Source of the DNA: Paenibacillus sp. FSL H7-0357
GTDB taxonomy: Bacteria > Bacillota > Bacilli > Paenibacillales > Paenibacillaceae
Assembly: GCF_000758525.1 (NCBI RefSeq)
Contig: NZ_CP009241.1
Span: forward strand, 1,302,001 to 1,366,000
Reading direction: 5' to 3'
Length of the DNA: 64,000 bases
The translations under genes were made by a program, and so were the position numbers. Positions 45,501 through 52,985 of the stretch are shown here, in pieces (the stretch's first letter is position 1; the number at the start of each line of letters is the position of its first letter). The notes under the pieces were generated by a model that saw only the letters and a list, made by a program, of their open reading frames with translations, had not been told where the DNA came from and searched no databases.

Positions 45501-47367
45501 GGTGCCTATCCCGGGAGTGCCGTTCCTGCAATCCGCTTTTGCCGGTAATGGCGAGATTAACCTGATCTGGAGTCCGGTTACGGGTTCAATAGGATACAAG
45601 ATATTCCAGAGACTTTCTTCCTCTGAATATGGCAATGAAATAGCTACAGTCAGCGGTTCGGTATACAGCTATAAGGCGGCAGGATTGAATAATGGAACAG
45701 CCTATTATTTTGTGGTCAAAGCAGCCAATGAAGTAGGGGATAGCGCGGCTTCGAACGAATTGAATGCTACTCCAAAAACGGTCCCTGGCGCGCCAACGGA
45801 TATAACCGCAGTAGCCGGAAATGGACAAGCGGTGGTAAGCTTTACGGCCCCGGCAGAGACCGGAGGCAGTACAATTACCGGTTATGAGGTTACGGCTTCG
45901 CCGGGCAACATTGTGGGGGTTGGAACAACGGGTCCCATTACAATTACAGGACTGACAAACGGCACGGCCTATACTTTTACGGTAAAAGCGATTAACGGCG
46001 CAGGCAGCAGTGCCTCATCCGCTCTATCGAACGAAGTTACGCCAATCGCGCCATCCGTGCCATCTGGTGGAGGAGGGAATGAGACCCCGCCTGTAATCAC
46101 GACTCCAGTGACAAACGACGGTGTTGATGTTTTTGTTAATGGCAAGGTGGAAAGAGCAGGAACAGCAACAACCTCCATCGTGAACGGGCAGAGTGTTACA
46201 ACTGTCATAATTGATCAGAAGAAGCTGGAAGAAAGGCTGGCAGCCGAAGGCCAAGGAGCTCTGATAACGATTCCGGTGATCAGCAGTTCTAATATTGTCA
46301 TAGGCGAGTTAAGCGGCCAAATGATCAAAAGCATGGAACAAAAGCAGGCGGTGCTTGAGTTTAAAAGCGGAAATGCCACTTACACACTTCCTGCGGCGCA
46401 AATCAACATTGAGTCTATTTCAACACAGCTTGGAGCATCAGTTGCCCTTGAAGATATCAAAATTCAAATTGAGATCGCTAAGCCGACAGCGGATACGCTG
46501 AGAATAGTGGAGAATTCGGCGGCTGCAGGGGAGTTTACGCTTGCTGCTCCACCACTTAATTTTGTAATCCGGGCTCAATACGGGGATACCACGGTTGAAA
46601 TAACGAAGTTCAACGCTTATGTAGAGCGGATGATTGCTCTTCCGGATGGAGTGGACCCGAACAGAATTACAACCGGGGTTGTGGTTGAGCCGGACGGATC
46701 GGTGAGACATGTGCCGACAAAAGTGGCTAAGATTGATCAACAATATTTTGCCATCGTCAATAGCTTGACCAACAGCACCTACTCGATTATCTGGCATCCG
46801 CTGGAATTCAAGGATATGGACGGTCATTGGGCAAAAGATATCGTCAACAACATGGGCTCACGCATGATTATTGACGGCGTTGGGAACGGAGCGTTTAATC
46901 CTGCTGCAGAGATTACGCGGGCCGAATTCGCCGCAATCGTTGTACGGGGGTTAGGTCTGAAACTGGAGAACGGTACGGGTGCTTTCTCGGATGTGAAGGC
47001 TTCGGATTGGTACAGCAGTTCAGTGCAGACAGCGTATGCCTACAAACTAATTAACGGGTTTGAAGACGGCAACTTCCGTCCGCTGGACAAGATCACCCGT
47101 GAACAAGCAATGACGATGATTGCAAAAGCAATGGAAATCACCGCGTTGAAAGATAAGCTCCAGAATAAAGAGGCTTCTGAGCTGCTAAGTTCCTTTACGG
47201 ATGCAGGCAGCGTTTCGAAATGGGCAGTGAGCAGTGCTGCAGATAGTGTTGCCGCCGGAATTGTTTCCGGCAGAACTTCTACACGATTAGATCCGCAGGC
47301 ATCTATCACAAGAGCCGAAGTTGCCGCAATGATTCAGCGGTTGCTGCAACGGTCGGATTTAATCTAG
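39529..47367 (+). CDS. Giant SLH-anchored surface protein with 15 chitobiase-C-like repeats
   Basis: Secreted protein of 2612 residues. Order: signal peptide (about 1-31); beta-propeller-like region (about 35-655) with recurring 'TSTNGTTWT'-type blades; 15 tandem repeats of 82-84 residues (about 661-1896), each with 'IYYTTDGTTPT' and 'TIKAIAVKPGMTDS', as in the CHB_HEX_C_1 family; an X2-like immunoglobulin module (about 1899-1988); two Fn3 domains (about 1993-2180); a pre-anchor region; three SLH domains (about 2425-2605; 'GHWAKDIV', 'TRAEFAAIV'). GGAGG precedes the ATG. SLH domains bind pyruvylated wall polymer, so it is displayed on the surface as an adhesin or polysaccharide-binding rod. 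Confidence 0.92.
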   Translation: MMKRGLSYFSVGTMLLGVLTLFLFHPQAVNAANPAPDSFTLKSYDNLPSSAMSDLAYGNNTYIAVGYYGAIIKSADAETWVNVKTKADITYTGVADPSSFTFNGVAYGNGLFVVGGSAGVILTSPDGTTWTQRTSNVSKGIGNVEFLQFNGNSAFYATTEGKYLTSADGITWTSVVPTGLASSDYVTRITVGNNGSRLAIGAGNGKIYSTTNGTTWTVAQPSGPSGPSIGTNMITWMKDRYYISDPLAYIWTSTDLSTFTLLGSPFKQNSSQYNNQMFNGFYDGTKYYLFGYEAPNYGAVYTSTNGTTWTMQPFKNYFVTQSSMFVNGKYFRLGNEGMMVSPNGSDWSYKWGGAFYEVIHDGSQYVAVGKEGGDGAIWTSGDLTSWSKAALPSRTGTFTAAAYGNNKYVAIGDVSQTTAALATSTDGSAWTVRSSINDSTSLTDIAFGNGKFVAVGAGSGSVPKIKTSVDGVVWNEPVLPVQSIDALYTVTYDNNQFIALGYGYDSSGNVDQASIWTSTDGDTWVNHSSAYPNHTEAFNNIVYDGSKYVLTGYNSTTYEVFSRTSVDLSAWSAPTLTGTYSFYGASTMMGQKGNNIYMVAIDSNNVPGIYYTGDQGSTWQDAGVDLSDIDINAIYALMELNGGIVISGNSQLVMSATGSLAQVDAPTANPTGAGGAVASGTAVTLSSATSGAVIYYTTDGTTPTSSSTLYSGAITLTSAKTIKAIAVKPGMTDSAVLSESYTIMAQVDAPTASPAGGEVASGTAVTLSSATSGAVIYYTTDGTTPTISSTLYSGAITLTSAKTIKAIAVKPGMTDSSVLSESYTIMAQVDAPTASPAGGEVASGTAVTLSSATSGAVIYYTTDGTTPTSSSTLYSGAITLTSATTIKAIAVKPGMTDSSVLSESYTIMAQVDAPTASPARGEVASGTAVTLSSATSGAVIYYTTDGTTPTISSTLYSGAITLTSAKTIKAIAVKPGMTDSTVLSESYTIMAQVDAPTANPAGGEVASGTAVTLSSATSGAVIYYTADGTTPTSSSTLYSGAITLTSAKTIKAIAVKPGMTDSSVLSEGYTIMAQVDAPTASPAGGEVASGTAVTLSSATSGAVIYYTTDGTTPTISSTLYSGAITLTSAKTIKAIAVKPGMTDSAVLSESYTIMAQVDAPTASPAGGEVASGTAVTLSSATSGAVIYYTTDGTTPTSSSTLYSGAITLTSAKTIKAIAVKPGMTDSSVLSESYTIMAQVAAPTANPAGGEVASGTAVTLSSATSGAVIYYTTDGTTPTSSSTLYSGAITLTSAKTIKAIAVKPGMTDSTVLSESYTIMAQVDAPTASPAGGAVASGTEVTLSSATSGALIYYTTDGTTPTSSSTLYSGAITLTSAKTIKAIAVKPGMTDSSVLSESYTIMAQVAAPTANPAGGEVASGTAVTLSSATSGALIYYTTDGTTPTISSTLYNGAITLTSAKTIKAIAVKPGMTDSTVLSESYTIMVQVDAPTASPAGGEVASGTAVTLSSATSGAVIYYTTDGTTPTISSTLYNGAITLTSAKTIKAIAVKPGMTDSAVLSESYTITAQQVAAPTANPAGGEVASGTAVTLSSATSGAVIYYTTDGTTPTSSSTLYSGAITLTSAKTIKAIAVKPGMTDSSVLSESYTITAQQVAAPTANPAGGEVASGTEVTLSSATSGALIYYTTDGTTPSSSSTLYNGPITLTSAKTIKAIAVKPGMTDSTVLSESYTITAQQVAAPTANPAGGEVASGTAVTLSSATSGAVIYYTTDGTTPTSSSTLYSGAITLTSAKTIKAIAVKPGMTDSSVLSESYTITAQQVAAPTANPAGGEVASGTEVTLSSATSGALIYYTTDGTTPSSSSTLYNGPITLTSAKTIKAIAVKPGMTDSTVLSESYTISTANNSSISPKTASFDKNTGKQADVVITMMLNGNNLTSISNGVAYLAAGSDYTVSGNTVTLQKDYLATLAEGTTSLTFNFTAGAVQTLVITVTDTSVPIPGVPFLQSAFAGNGEINLIWSPVTGSIGYKIFQRLSSSEYGNEIATVSGSVYSYKAAGLNNGTAYYFVVKAANEVGDSAASNELNATPKTVPGAPTDITAVAGNGQAVVSFTAPAETGGSTITGYEVTASPGNIVGVGTTGPITITGLTNGTAYTFTVKAINGAGSSASSALSNEVTPIAPSVPSGGGGNETPPVITTPVTNDGVDVFVNGKVERAGTATTSIVNGQSVTTVIIDQKKLEERLAAEGQGALITIPVISSSNIVIGELSGQMIKSMEQKQAVLEFKSGNATYTLPAAQINIESISTQLGASVALEDIKIQIEIAKPTADTLRIVENSAAAGEFTLAAPPLNFVIRAQYGDTTVEITKFNAYVERMIALPDGVDPNRITTGVVVEPDGSVRHVPTKVAKIDQQYFAIVNSLTNSTYSIIWHPLEFKDMDGHWAKDIVNNMGSRMIIDGVGNGAFNPAAEITRAEFAAIVVRGLGLKLENGTGAFSDVKASDWYSSSVQTAYAYKLINGFEDGNFRPLDKITREQAMTMIAKAMEITALKDKLQNKEASELLSSFTDAGSVSKWAVSSAADSVAAGIVSGRTSTRLDPQASITRAEVAAMIQRLLQRSDLI
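41509..45216 (+). repeat. Coding tandem repeat: 15 units of 246-252 bp
   Basis: Unit 1 has 84 codons, units 2-11 have 82 and units 12-15 have 83 (extra Gln in 'AQQVAAP'). Units differ by few bases. Recurrent alternatives are TSSS/TISS, AVIYY/ALIYY and LYSG/LYNG, shuffled among units. This indicates repeated exchange between copies. Confidence 0.95.
44212..45209 (+). repeat. 498-bp perfect tandem duplication of a two-unit block
   Basis: Read base by base, 44212-44711 and 44710-45209 (offset 498) appear identical, covering units 12-13 and 14-15. It is the youngest duplication in the array. Confidence 0.9.
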
Positions 47368-47393
47368 ACAAGCGGATAAAACATTCCGAATTG

Positions 47394-47431
47394 CGCCACT
47401 TGGCTGCTAAGGCAGCTAAGTGGCGTTTTTT
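47394..47431 (+). terminator. Terminator of the giant surface-protein gene
   Basis: GCGCCACTTGGCTGC/GCAGCTAAGTGGCG stem followed by TTTTTTC. Confidence 0.93.
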
Positions 47432-47527
47432 CTTGTGCCTAAAGTTGTCTTAGTACTCTGGTAGTTCCTGCAACCTTTCCCTATTTCCCTCCGTCAGTAC
47501 TAGCAGTTCAGTCAAGGAGATGACAAG

Positions 47528-48205
47528 ATGACAACAACATTTAGAGCAATAGCTGGCATCTTTATATTGGCAGGGGTGATCGGGCTCACGGCTTGTGATT
47601 CCTCTGACCAACAGGCGGCGGCATCTGCATCGCCGGCAACGGCGGCTGGTACGGATGTACCGGCAACCTCACAGCCGGAAGCGAGCGCTTCATCTTCTCC
47701 AACCGAGGAGCCGGCAGCGGCAGCCTCACCAAGCTCTGGAGCTGGAGGGTCTTCTGCCGCAGCTCCGCAGGATAGCAGCAAGCAGCTGGAAGAACTGCTC
47801 CAGCTTGCCAAGCAGGGCAAAGTGCCGGGTGTAGAATATGCTGCGCACAGCGGATTAATAGATGAGGTCGAAGCAGCATGGGGAGAGCCGGACACGAAGG
47901 ATTCGGCGGGTAAAGGGATGTATTCAGTCTACAGCGACAAACATGTCGTATTTGGCTTCAATAAAGGCAGCCGGATTTTCGATGTCCGCTCAAGCGCTGC
48001 TGAGCTGCAGAGGTTGACTCTGAAGCAGATTGAAGAAGTACTCGGCAAGCCGGGCAGCACTGCGGTGAACGGCAGCGATAAGATTTACATTTACCAAGCC
48101 GGCAAGGAATACCAGCTCAAATTCATTATTCCGGAGTCCTCCGGCACCGTGGATCATATCTCTGTATTTTCTGAACAGGATGCAGTTAACAATATGGCAG
48201 GATAA
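47528..48205 (+). CDS. DUF4309 (YjgB-like) lipoprotein
   Basis: Exported lipoprotein of 225 residues with lipobox 'GLTAC' (Cys23). A low-complexity Ala/Ser/Pro/Glu linker of about 60 residues follows. The C-terminal domain (about 85-220) matches DUF4309: 'LLQLAKQGKVPGVEY', 'VEAAWGEPD', 'LKQIEEVLGKPG'. B. subtilis YjgB belongs to this family; function is unknown, and it is probably wall-located. AAGGAG precedes the ATG with normal spacing. Single-gene unit with its own terminator. Confidence 0.85.
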   Translation: MTTTFRAIAGIFILAGVIGLTACDSSDQQAAASASPATAAGTDVPATSQPEASASSSPTEEPAAAASPSSGAGGSSAAAPQDSSKQLEELLQLAKQGKVPGVEYAAHSGLIDEVEAAWGEPDTKDSAGKGMYSVYSDKHVVFGFNKGSRIFDVRSSAAELQRLTLKQIEEVLGKPGSTAVNGSDKIYIYQAGKEYQLKFIIPESSGTVDHISVFSEQDAVNNMAG

Positions 48206-48257
48206 TCTGCGGATAAGAGATACTGCTGCTGCAAAGCGCAATAGGTAGAGTGGAATA

Positions 48258-48295
48258 AAGAGCAAACTGCAGGAAGTTGCGTGTTTGCTCTTTTT
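48258..48295 (+). terminator. Terminator of the DUF4309 gene
   Basis: AAAGAGCAAAC and GTTTGCTCTTTTT arms around a 16-base loop. Confidence 0.88.
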
Positions 48296-48375
48296 GCCTT
48301 TTTCCCGCTGGAGCTGGGTGAAGGCTGGCTGTTATAATAAAGTGATAGATTCATCCGTGGAAAAGAGGTTCAGCT

Positions 48376-49527
48376 ATGCATCTGGAATTAAACGGGAGCG
48401 AATATAAAGTGTCAGCTGAAGGAATGACGATCGAGCTGCTGCCTAAGGAATTTGCGCTCCTGCAGTTTTTATACCATAACAGGGGGCGTACTTTCAGCCG
48501 GGAGCAGCTTCTGGATAAAGTATGGCCGCTGGAGTATCCGGTGGAACGGACAGTGGATGATCATATCTACCGGCTGCGCAAAAAGCTCCGCGGACTTAAA
48601 GGTCTTGATATCAAGACGGTACGGGGCTTTGGTTATAGTCTGGCAGTGCCGGGTTTGGGCAGTGTGATGATTACACCGACCACGCATGATCCGGAGCTGC
48701 GCGATACGATGCGTGACGTGTTCGGCAAGTTTCATGTATACGGCCAGGGCAAATCGATGCTCACCCTCGCGCGTCAGCAGGACATACTCGGCTATGAGCT
48801 GGACCCGCATTATTCCATGGTTATTCACTTTGTGCAAGGGGATTTGGAGTGGCTGCTGTATACGAAAGAGGTGCCTTTAAAGGACCGGCTTTTTTACCTT
48901 CTGCTGTTCTACTTTTTCTCCGGCGACCCCAAGGCGAAGCTGGCGTACTGTGAGCAGGTGATCCGGAAAAAACTGCTGCCTCCGCCTGATCAGGTGGAAT
49001 TGGAGATCCTCACAATTCTGGATTTGTTCACCTTAGCGGGGCAGCCGGAGAGGGCGCTGGAACGTCTGGAAAGGTCCTATCAAGTGATTGCTGAACCCGG
49101 TTATGAAAATTTTATTCCGGTTACGATGATTGTGGAGCTGTTTGTGCATCTGGTGGCGGGAACCGGAGATGCAGAGCTGGAACGGCTGGACGAGGCTATA
49201 GGGAAAGTATTGTTGGACAAGCCCTTTTTGCGGGAGATTGGCAGCTATAAAATAGTAAAAGGACTATGGCGTTTGCGCAACAAGCAGTGGCGTGAAGCAG
49301 AGAACCTGCTGGATGAAGGGCTGCAGGTGCTGGAAATGACTGGATTCGTTCCTCTGCCTCTTCATGCGTTGTACCGGATATATCACTTCTGCCGGATGTT
49401 CCCTCCTCCTCAAGCGTTGCAGCACAAATATGATAATCAATTTGCAGCCAAGCTTGAGGAATTGGGGTTTGACCGGCTTGCCCAGTCTTTGGAGGATGTG
49501 TTGCAGCAGATATTGAAAGCTCTCTGA
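48376..49527 (+). CDS. Winged-helix regulator with C-terminal TPR-like region
   Basis: Cytoplasmic protein of 383 residues. The first 95 residues form an OmpR/PhoB-type winged helix ('LLPKEFALLQFLYHNRG', 'VDDHIYRLRKKLRG', 'TVRGFGYSL') with no receiver domain before it. The rest is helical and TPR- or BTAD-like, suggesting sensing by protein contact instead of phosphorylation. The MFS gene starts 83 bases downstream on the same strand without a terminator between them, so this regulator may control or be co-transcribed with it. Target unknown. Confidence 0.85.
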   Translation: MHLELNGSEYKVSAEGMTIELLPKEFALLQFLYHNRGRTFSREQLLDKVWPLEYPVERTVDDHIYRLRKKLRGLKGLDIKTVRGFGYSLAVPGLGSVMITPTTHDPELRDTMRDVFGKFHVYGQGKSMLTLARQQDILGYELDPHYSMVIHFVQGDLEWLLYTKEVPLKDRLFYLLLFYFFSGDPKAKLAYCEQVIRKKLLPPPDQVELEILTILDLFTLAGQPERALERLERSYQVIAEPGYENFIPVTMIVELFVHLVAGTGDAELERLDEAIGKVLLDKPFLREIGSYKIVKGLWRLRNKQWREAENLLDEGLQVLEMTGFVPLPLHALYRIYHFCRMFPPPQALQHKYDNQFAAKLEELGFDRLAQSLEDVLQQILKAL

Positions 49528-49610
49528 TAATTCTCTGACAATTCTCCGTTACAGTAGGATCATGAATTACACAATTCTAAGATTCTAAATGTGACCTGGA
49601 GGAATGACAG

Positions 49611-50885
49611 ATGGAGGCTTCAACTAAGCAGGGAACCAGCCTGCTGCATAACAAAGTATACATGCGTGTATACAGCGCCTTCGCCACGGCAACCTTTGGC
49701 GATTGGTTCGATACACTAGCCATTCAAGTGCTTGTCGGCTACCGCTGGCAGGCCAGCCCGCTGATGCTGGCGCTGATTCCGGTAGCCATAGCACTGCCGA
49801 GCGTATTGCTCGGCTCCGTGGCAGGGGTGGCCGCCGACCGGATGAACAAGCTGAAGCTGATGCGGTTATGCGATCTGCTCACCGCGGTTCTGACCGTGCT
49901 GGTATTATTTGCTCCCAGCATGGTCTGGCTGCTGCCTTTGCTGTCGCTGCGCGCAGCAGTTTCTACGTTAAATGTGCCTGCACAGCAGTCCATGACCCGG
50001 AGTATTGTCAGGGAGGACCAGCTGCTTCAGGCAACCTCGCTTAACGGCATTGTGAATCAAGGCTCCAAAATTGCCGGCCCGCTGCTGGGCGGATTAGCCT
50101 TGTCAGTGCTCACGCCGCAGTGGTGCATTTTACTGAATGCCATTTTTCGTGTCTGCTCCTATCTGCTGCTGCTTTCGGTAAGAAACATTCCTGCGGGGGA
50201 GGCAAATCTTGTTTCCGAGTCACCGGAGGAACGGGTTCCGCTTCGCACCATGTGGAAGGAAGGCTGGAGCTTTATGCTGCACAGCCGAGTGTTGCTGAAT
50301 ACGATGCTGTTCGGACTTACCGGGGCATTGGCGATCCAGATGATTGATTTTCAATTTACCAGCTTGTTCCGGATGGTTTCGCCGACCAATGAATCCCTGC
50401 TGGGCTGGATGGTTGCCGCTTCCGGTGCGGGGGCTGTGCTCATCATCCTCGTCATGAACAAGCTGAAGCTGGGAACGGGGTATGGCTGGAGACTTGGCAC
50501 TGGTTATGTGCTGATCGGCGGCTCAGTTCTCGGCCTGGGACTGCTCCAGCCTGGAGCTTCTGTAATCTGGGTGCTGCTGCTGGGATTTGTACTGGGCATC
50601 GGGAACGGAATGTTTATTGTGGCCTTTAATTATTGCCTGCAGAAAGAAACGCCTCCACATATGACAGGCCGGGTATTCGGTATTCAGAGCACGATTCTCG
50701 GTGCCGTGATGATTGTTGCCCCGCTGCTGGGAGGTCTGCTGGTCGAACTTGCCGGTCCTGGTCAAATCTTCGTCAACTTCGGCATCGTCCAAGCTGTTCT
50801 GGGTCTGACCGGTATAGTGTTCGGACGTGTGCTTTGGCCAGTTGCAAAACAGGAGAGAGTAACTTCTGTAGAACAGGTCAGCTAG
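49611..50885 (+). CDS. MFS drug efflux-like transporter (DHA3 type)
   Basis: Membrane transporter of 424 residues with about 12 helices. 'VAADRMNKLKLM' between helices 2 and 3 and 'LNGIVNQGSKIAGPLLGG' in helix 5 resemble macrolide-efflux-type (MefA-like, DHA3) pumps. GGAGG precedes the ATG. It follows the winged-helix/TPR regulator gene, which may sense a toxic compound. Direction and substrate are inferred from family only. Confidence 0.88.
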   Translation: MEASTKQGTSLLHNKVYMRVYSAFATATFGDWFDTLAIQVLVGYRWQASPLMLALIPVAIALPSVLLGSVAGVAADRMNKLKLMRLCDLLTAVLTVLVLFAPSMVWLLPLLSLRAAVSTLNVPAQQSMTRSIVREDQLLQATSLNGIVNQGSKIAGPLLGGLALSVLTPQWCILLNAIFRVCSYLLLLSVRNIPAGEANLVSESPEERVPLRTMWKEGWSFMLHSRVLLNTMLFGLTGALAIQMIDFQFTSLFRMVSPTNESLLGWMVAASGAGAVLIILVMNKLKLGTGYGWRLGTGYVLIGGSVLGLGLLQPGASVIWVLLLGFVLGIGNGMFIVAFNYCLQKETPPHMTGRVFGIQSTILGAVMIVAPLLGGLLVELAGPGQIFVNFGIVQAVLGLTGIVFGRVLWPVAKQERVTSVEQVS

Positions 50886-50898
50886 TGAGCTGGATATT

Positions 50899-50943
50899 AG
50901 TGTGCTCGATAGAAGTGTGCTGGATAGAAGTGTGCTCAATAGA
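50899..50943. repeat. 15-bp tandem repeat, three copies
   Basis: AGTGTGCTCGATAGA, AGTGTGCTGGATAGA, AGTGTGCTCAATAGA, starting 14 bases after the MFS stop. No coding role; in this 636-base gap the only other structure I see is the motif array from 51094. Confidence 0.9.
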
Positions 50944-51093
50944 AGTGGTAGTGGCTCTAAATGACGTGACAGCGTAGTTAAGCTGGTTCTGCGGACGAAT
51001 TGGGTAGTAGGGGGCAGCGGTGCCTGGAGTTATTTTAGTTTGGTTTTGGTAAGCTGGACCTCTCCCTTTGCCTCATCTGCCGGGTGGCAGATT

Positions 51094-51281
51094 TATAGTT
51101 GTATTTCGTACAGCTAAAGTGACTCTCCAGGGCCTGATTTTACTTTTAATTGTATTTCGTACAGCTAAAATTAGCTGATTGCCCGATATTCGGTGGATAG
51201 CCGATTTCTAGCTGTACAGAATACAACTAACTCTCCCATATGTGCAAATATCCCTGATATAACTGTACAAAGTGCACTTAG
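51094..51281. repeat. Four copies of a ~23-bp TGTATTTCGTACAGCTA motif
   Basis: Direct copies at 51094-51118 and 51147-51169 share TGTATTTCGTACAGCTAAA. Inverted copies lie at 51208-51230 (TAGCTGTACAGAATACAACTA) and, more degenerate, 51258-51281. Non-coding. Confidence 0.75.
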
Positions 51282-51521
51282 GGCTTCCCCTGTAGAGCTT
51301 CCCATATTCAACTTAAACATCCAACAAGCCCGCGTGGCTCTTTATTAGTATTAGGTCAGCCAGAAACCTTTGGTTGGTCTATTTTTCTTGTTGAAGGAGG
51401 ACATGGGATTCTCCCGGCGAAAGTGTTAGGAGAAGCGTATGCTTCAGCCGCAGGCTTGTATGCACTTACAGTTATTGTAAGAATTCAATGCCGCAATACA
51501 ATTTCAGGAGGATTATTTGAA

Positions 51522-52091
51522 ATGAGTACTTTCATTTACATGGTACGGCACGGAGAGTCTCCCAAAACCGGAGGAGATGAGAGGGAACGCGGGTTATCTC
51601 CCAAAGGTGAAGCAGATGCCCGTTACGTGACGGCAAAATTGCGGAGTGAAGGGATCCATGCATTTTACAGCAGTCCTTATGTCCGTGCGGTACAGACGAT
51701 AGCAGATTTAGCAGAAGAACTGGGCCAGGAGATTGTTCCTGATGAAGCGCTGAAAGAAAAAATCTGGATGGAAGGCAACCGCCCGTTGCCAGAAGATGAA
51801 TTATATCCAGCGCTAAGGAAGATGTATGCAGACGCGGATTTTGCCTTACCGGGCGGAGAATCCAATAACGAATGCCAAGATCGGGCGGTCCAAGTCCTTA
51901 AGGATATCCTGCGGAAGCACCCGGGAGAAAATATAGTCATCGGCACTCATGGTCTGGTAATGGCCTTAATGATGGGGTATTTCTCCGAGGACTATGAACT
52001 GGAATTTCTGATGCAGACTACGAAGCCGGATATTTACCGGATGGAATTCACCGGTGAGAAATTGTCAGGTGTAGAAAGAATCCCGCTGTAG
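51522..52091 (+). CDS. Histidine phosphatase family protein
   Basis: Phosphatase-like protein of 189 residues. 'YMVRHGESPKTGGDE' carries the RHG motif at about 8-10 and 'VIGTHGLVMALMMG' the second catalytic His. 'PYVRAVQTIADLAEE' is the conserved substrate-side helix. The ATG at 51522 has CAGGAGGA 8 bases upstream; the frame extends back to 51423 without support. It differs clearly from the member at 5053-5631. Substrate unknown. It converges with the TatD gene without a clear terminator. Confidence 0.88.
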   Translation: MSTFIYMVRHGESPKTGGDERERGLSPKGEADARYVTAKLRSEGIHAFYSSPYVRAVQTIADLAEELGQEIVPDEALKEKIWMEGNRPLPEDELYPALRKMYADADFALPGGESNNECQDRAVQVLKDILRKHPGENIVIGTHGLVMALMMGYFSEDYELEFLMQTTKPDIYRMEFTGEKLSGVERIPL

Positions 52092-52152
52092 GGCTAGCTC
52101 TGACTTGTTGGCAATTACACAGCCGTCTTCTCCGGCGGCAGCGTGTCTCTAT

Positions 52153-52932
52153 CTAGAAATCATAGAACCTCGCCGTATTCGCAGTCAGCATGGCCGCCGC
52201 CTGGGAGGCGGAATAACCATGCAGCGCCCCCCAGGCGGCTGCAACTTCACGGATCATGGCCGGATGGGTGGGCTTCCCGGCAAAAGGACCTTCGAACGGC
52301 CAAGGTCCATCTGTCTCCGCCATTACCAGCTTCGGCGGATAGCGGAGGGCGAGTTCGCGGATCTCCGGTTCGTAGAGAATATCCGGGGTGAAGGAAATAT
52401 GATATCCGCGTTCGATCATGCGGACAATAACTTCTTCCGGGCCTTTGAACCAATGAAAGTGCGCGCGGGTAATACCGTGCTTCTCCAGAAGATCGCAAGC
52501 GGTCAGAGCATCTTCGTATACGGCATGCAGTACAACGGGCTTGTTCAGGCGGGCAGCAAGACCAAGCAGGGTATCCAGCAGCCTGATATACGGCTCCATC
52601 TCAAAGGCTTCGCCCCGCTCCAGCGCTTCTGCCCGTGTATAGTAGGGCAATCCGATTTCACCTACGGCAGTCATTTCTCCGGCATGGCGTTCAATCCAGT
52701 CCAGCAGTGCGTAAAGCTCGGTTTCCTGAGGCAGTGGCTGCTCGGGGTGGAAGCCATAGGCCGGTTTTACCTGGACTGGATATAATGCGGCGATTTTCTG
52801 CGTGCGGATGCAGGAATCCAGGTTCATCGAGACTGCGATCAGCGATTCGATATCGAGTCCCGGCAGCTCAAGCAACATGGACTCCAGCTCCGTGTCATTA
52901 TATTGCTCTAGATGGATATGGGCATCTATCAT
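52153..52932 (-). CDS. TatD family metal-dependent hydrolase
   Basis: TIM-barrel hydrolase of 259 residues. It has 'DAHIHLEQ' (metal-binding His5 and His7), 'AVGEIGLPYY' with the bridging Glu, 'KPVVLHAVYED', 'HFHWFKG' and 'VMAETDGPW' with the catalytic Asp. TatD enzymes are typically DNases or related phosphodiesterases. AAGGAGGTT precedes the ATG with usual spacing. It lies 53 bases downstream of the stalk-domain lipoprotein gene on the same strand, so both may share a transcript; a functional link is not obvious. Confidence 0.9.
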   Translation of the reverse strand: MIDAHIHLEQYNDTELESMLLELPGLDIESLIAVSMNLDSCIRTQKIAALYPVQVKPAYGFHPEQPLPQETELYALLDWIERHAGEMTAVGEIGLPYYTRAEALERGEAFEMEPYIRLLDTLLGLAARLNKPVVLHAVYEDALTACDLLEKHGITRAHFHWFKGPEEVIVRMIERGYHISFTPDILYEPEIRELALRYPPKLVMAETDGPWPFEGPFAGKPTHPAMIREVAAAWGALHGYSASQAAAMLTANTARFYDF

Positions 52933-52985
52933 TGGTTTCTTGAACCTCCTTCTGTTGTCTCCGGCAGACTCTTGATTTTGTTCAA

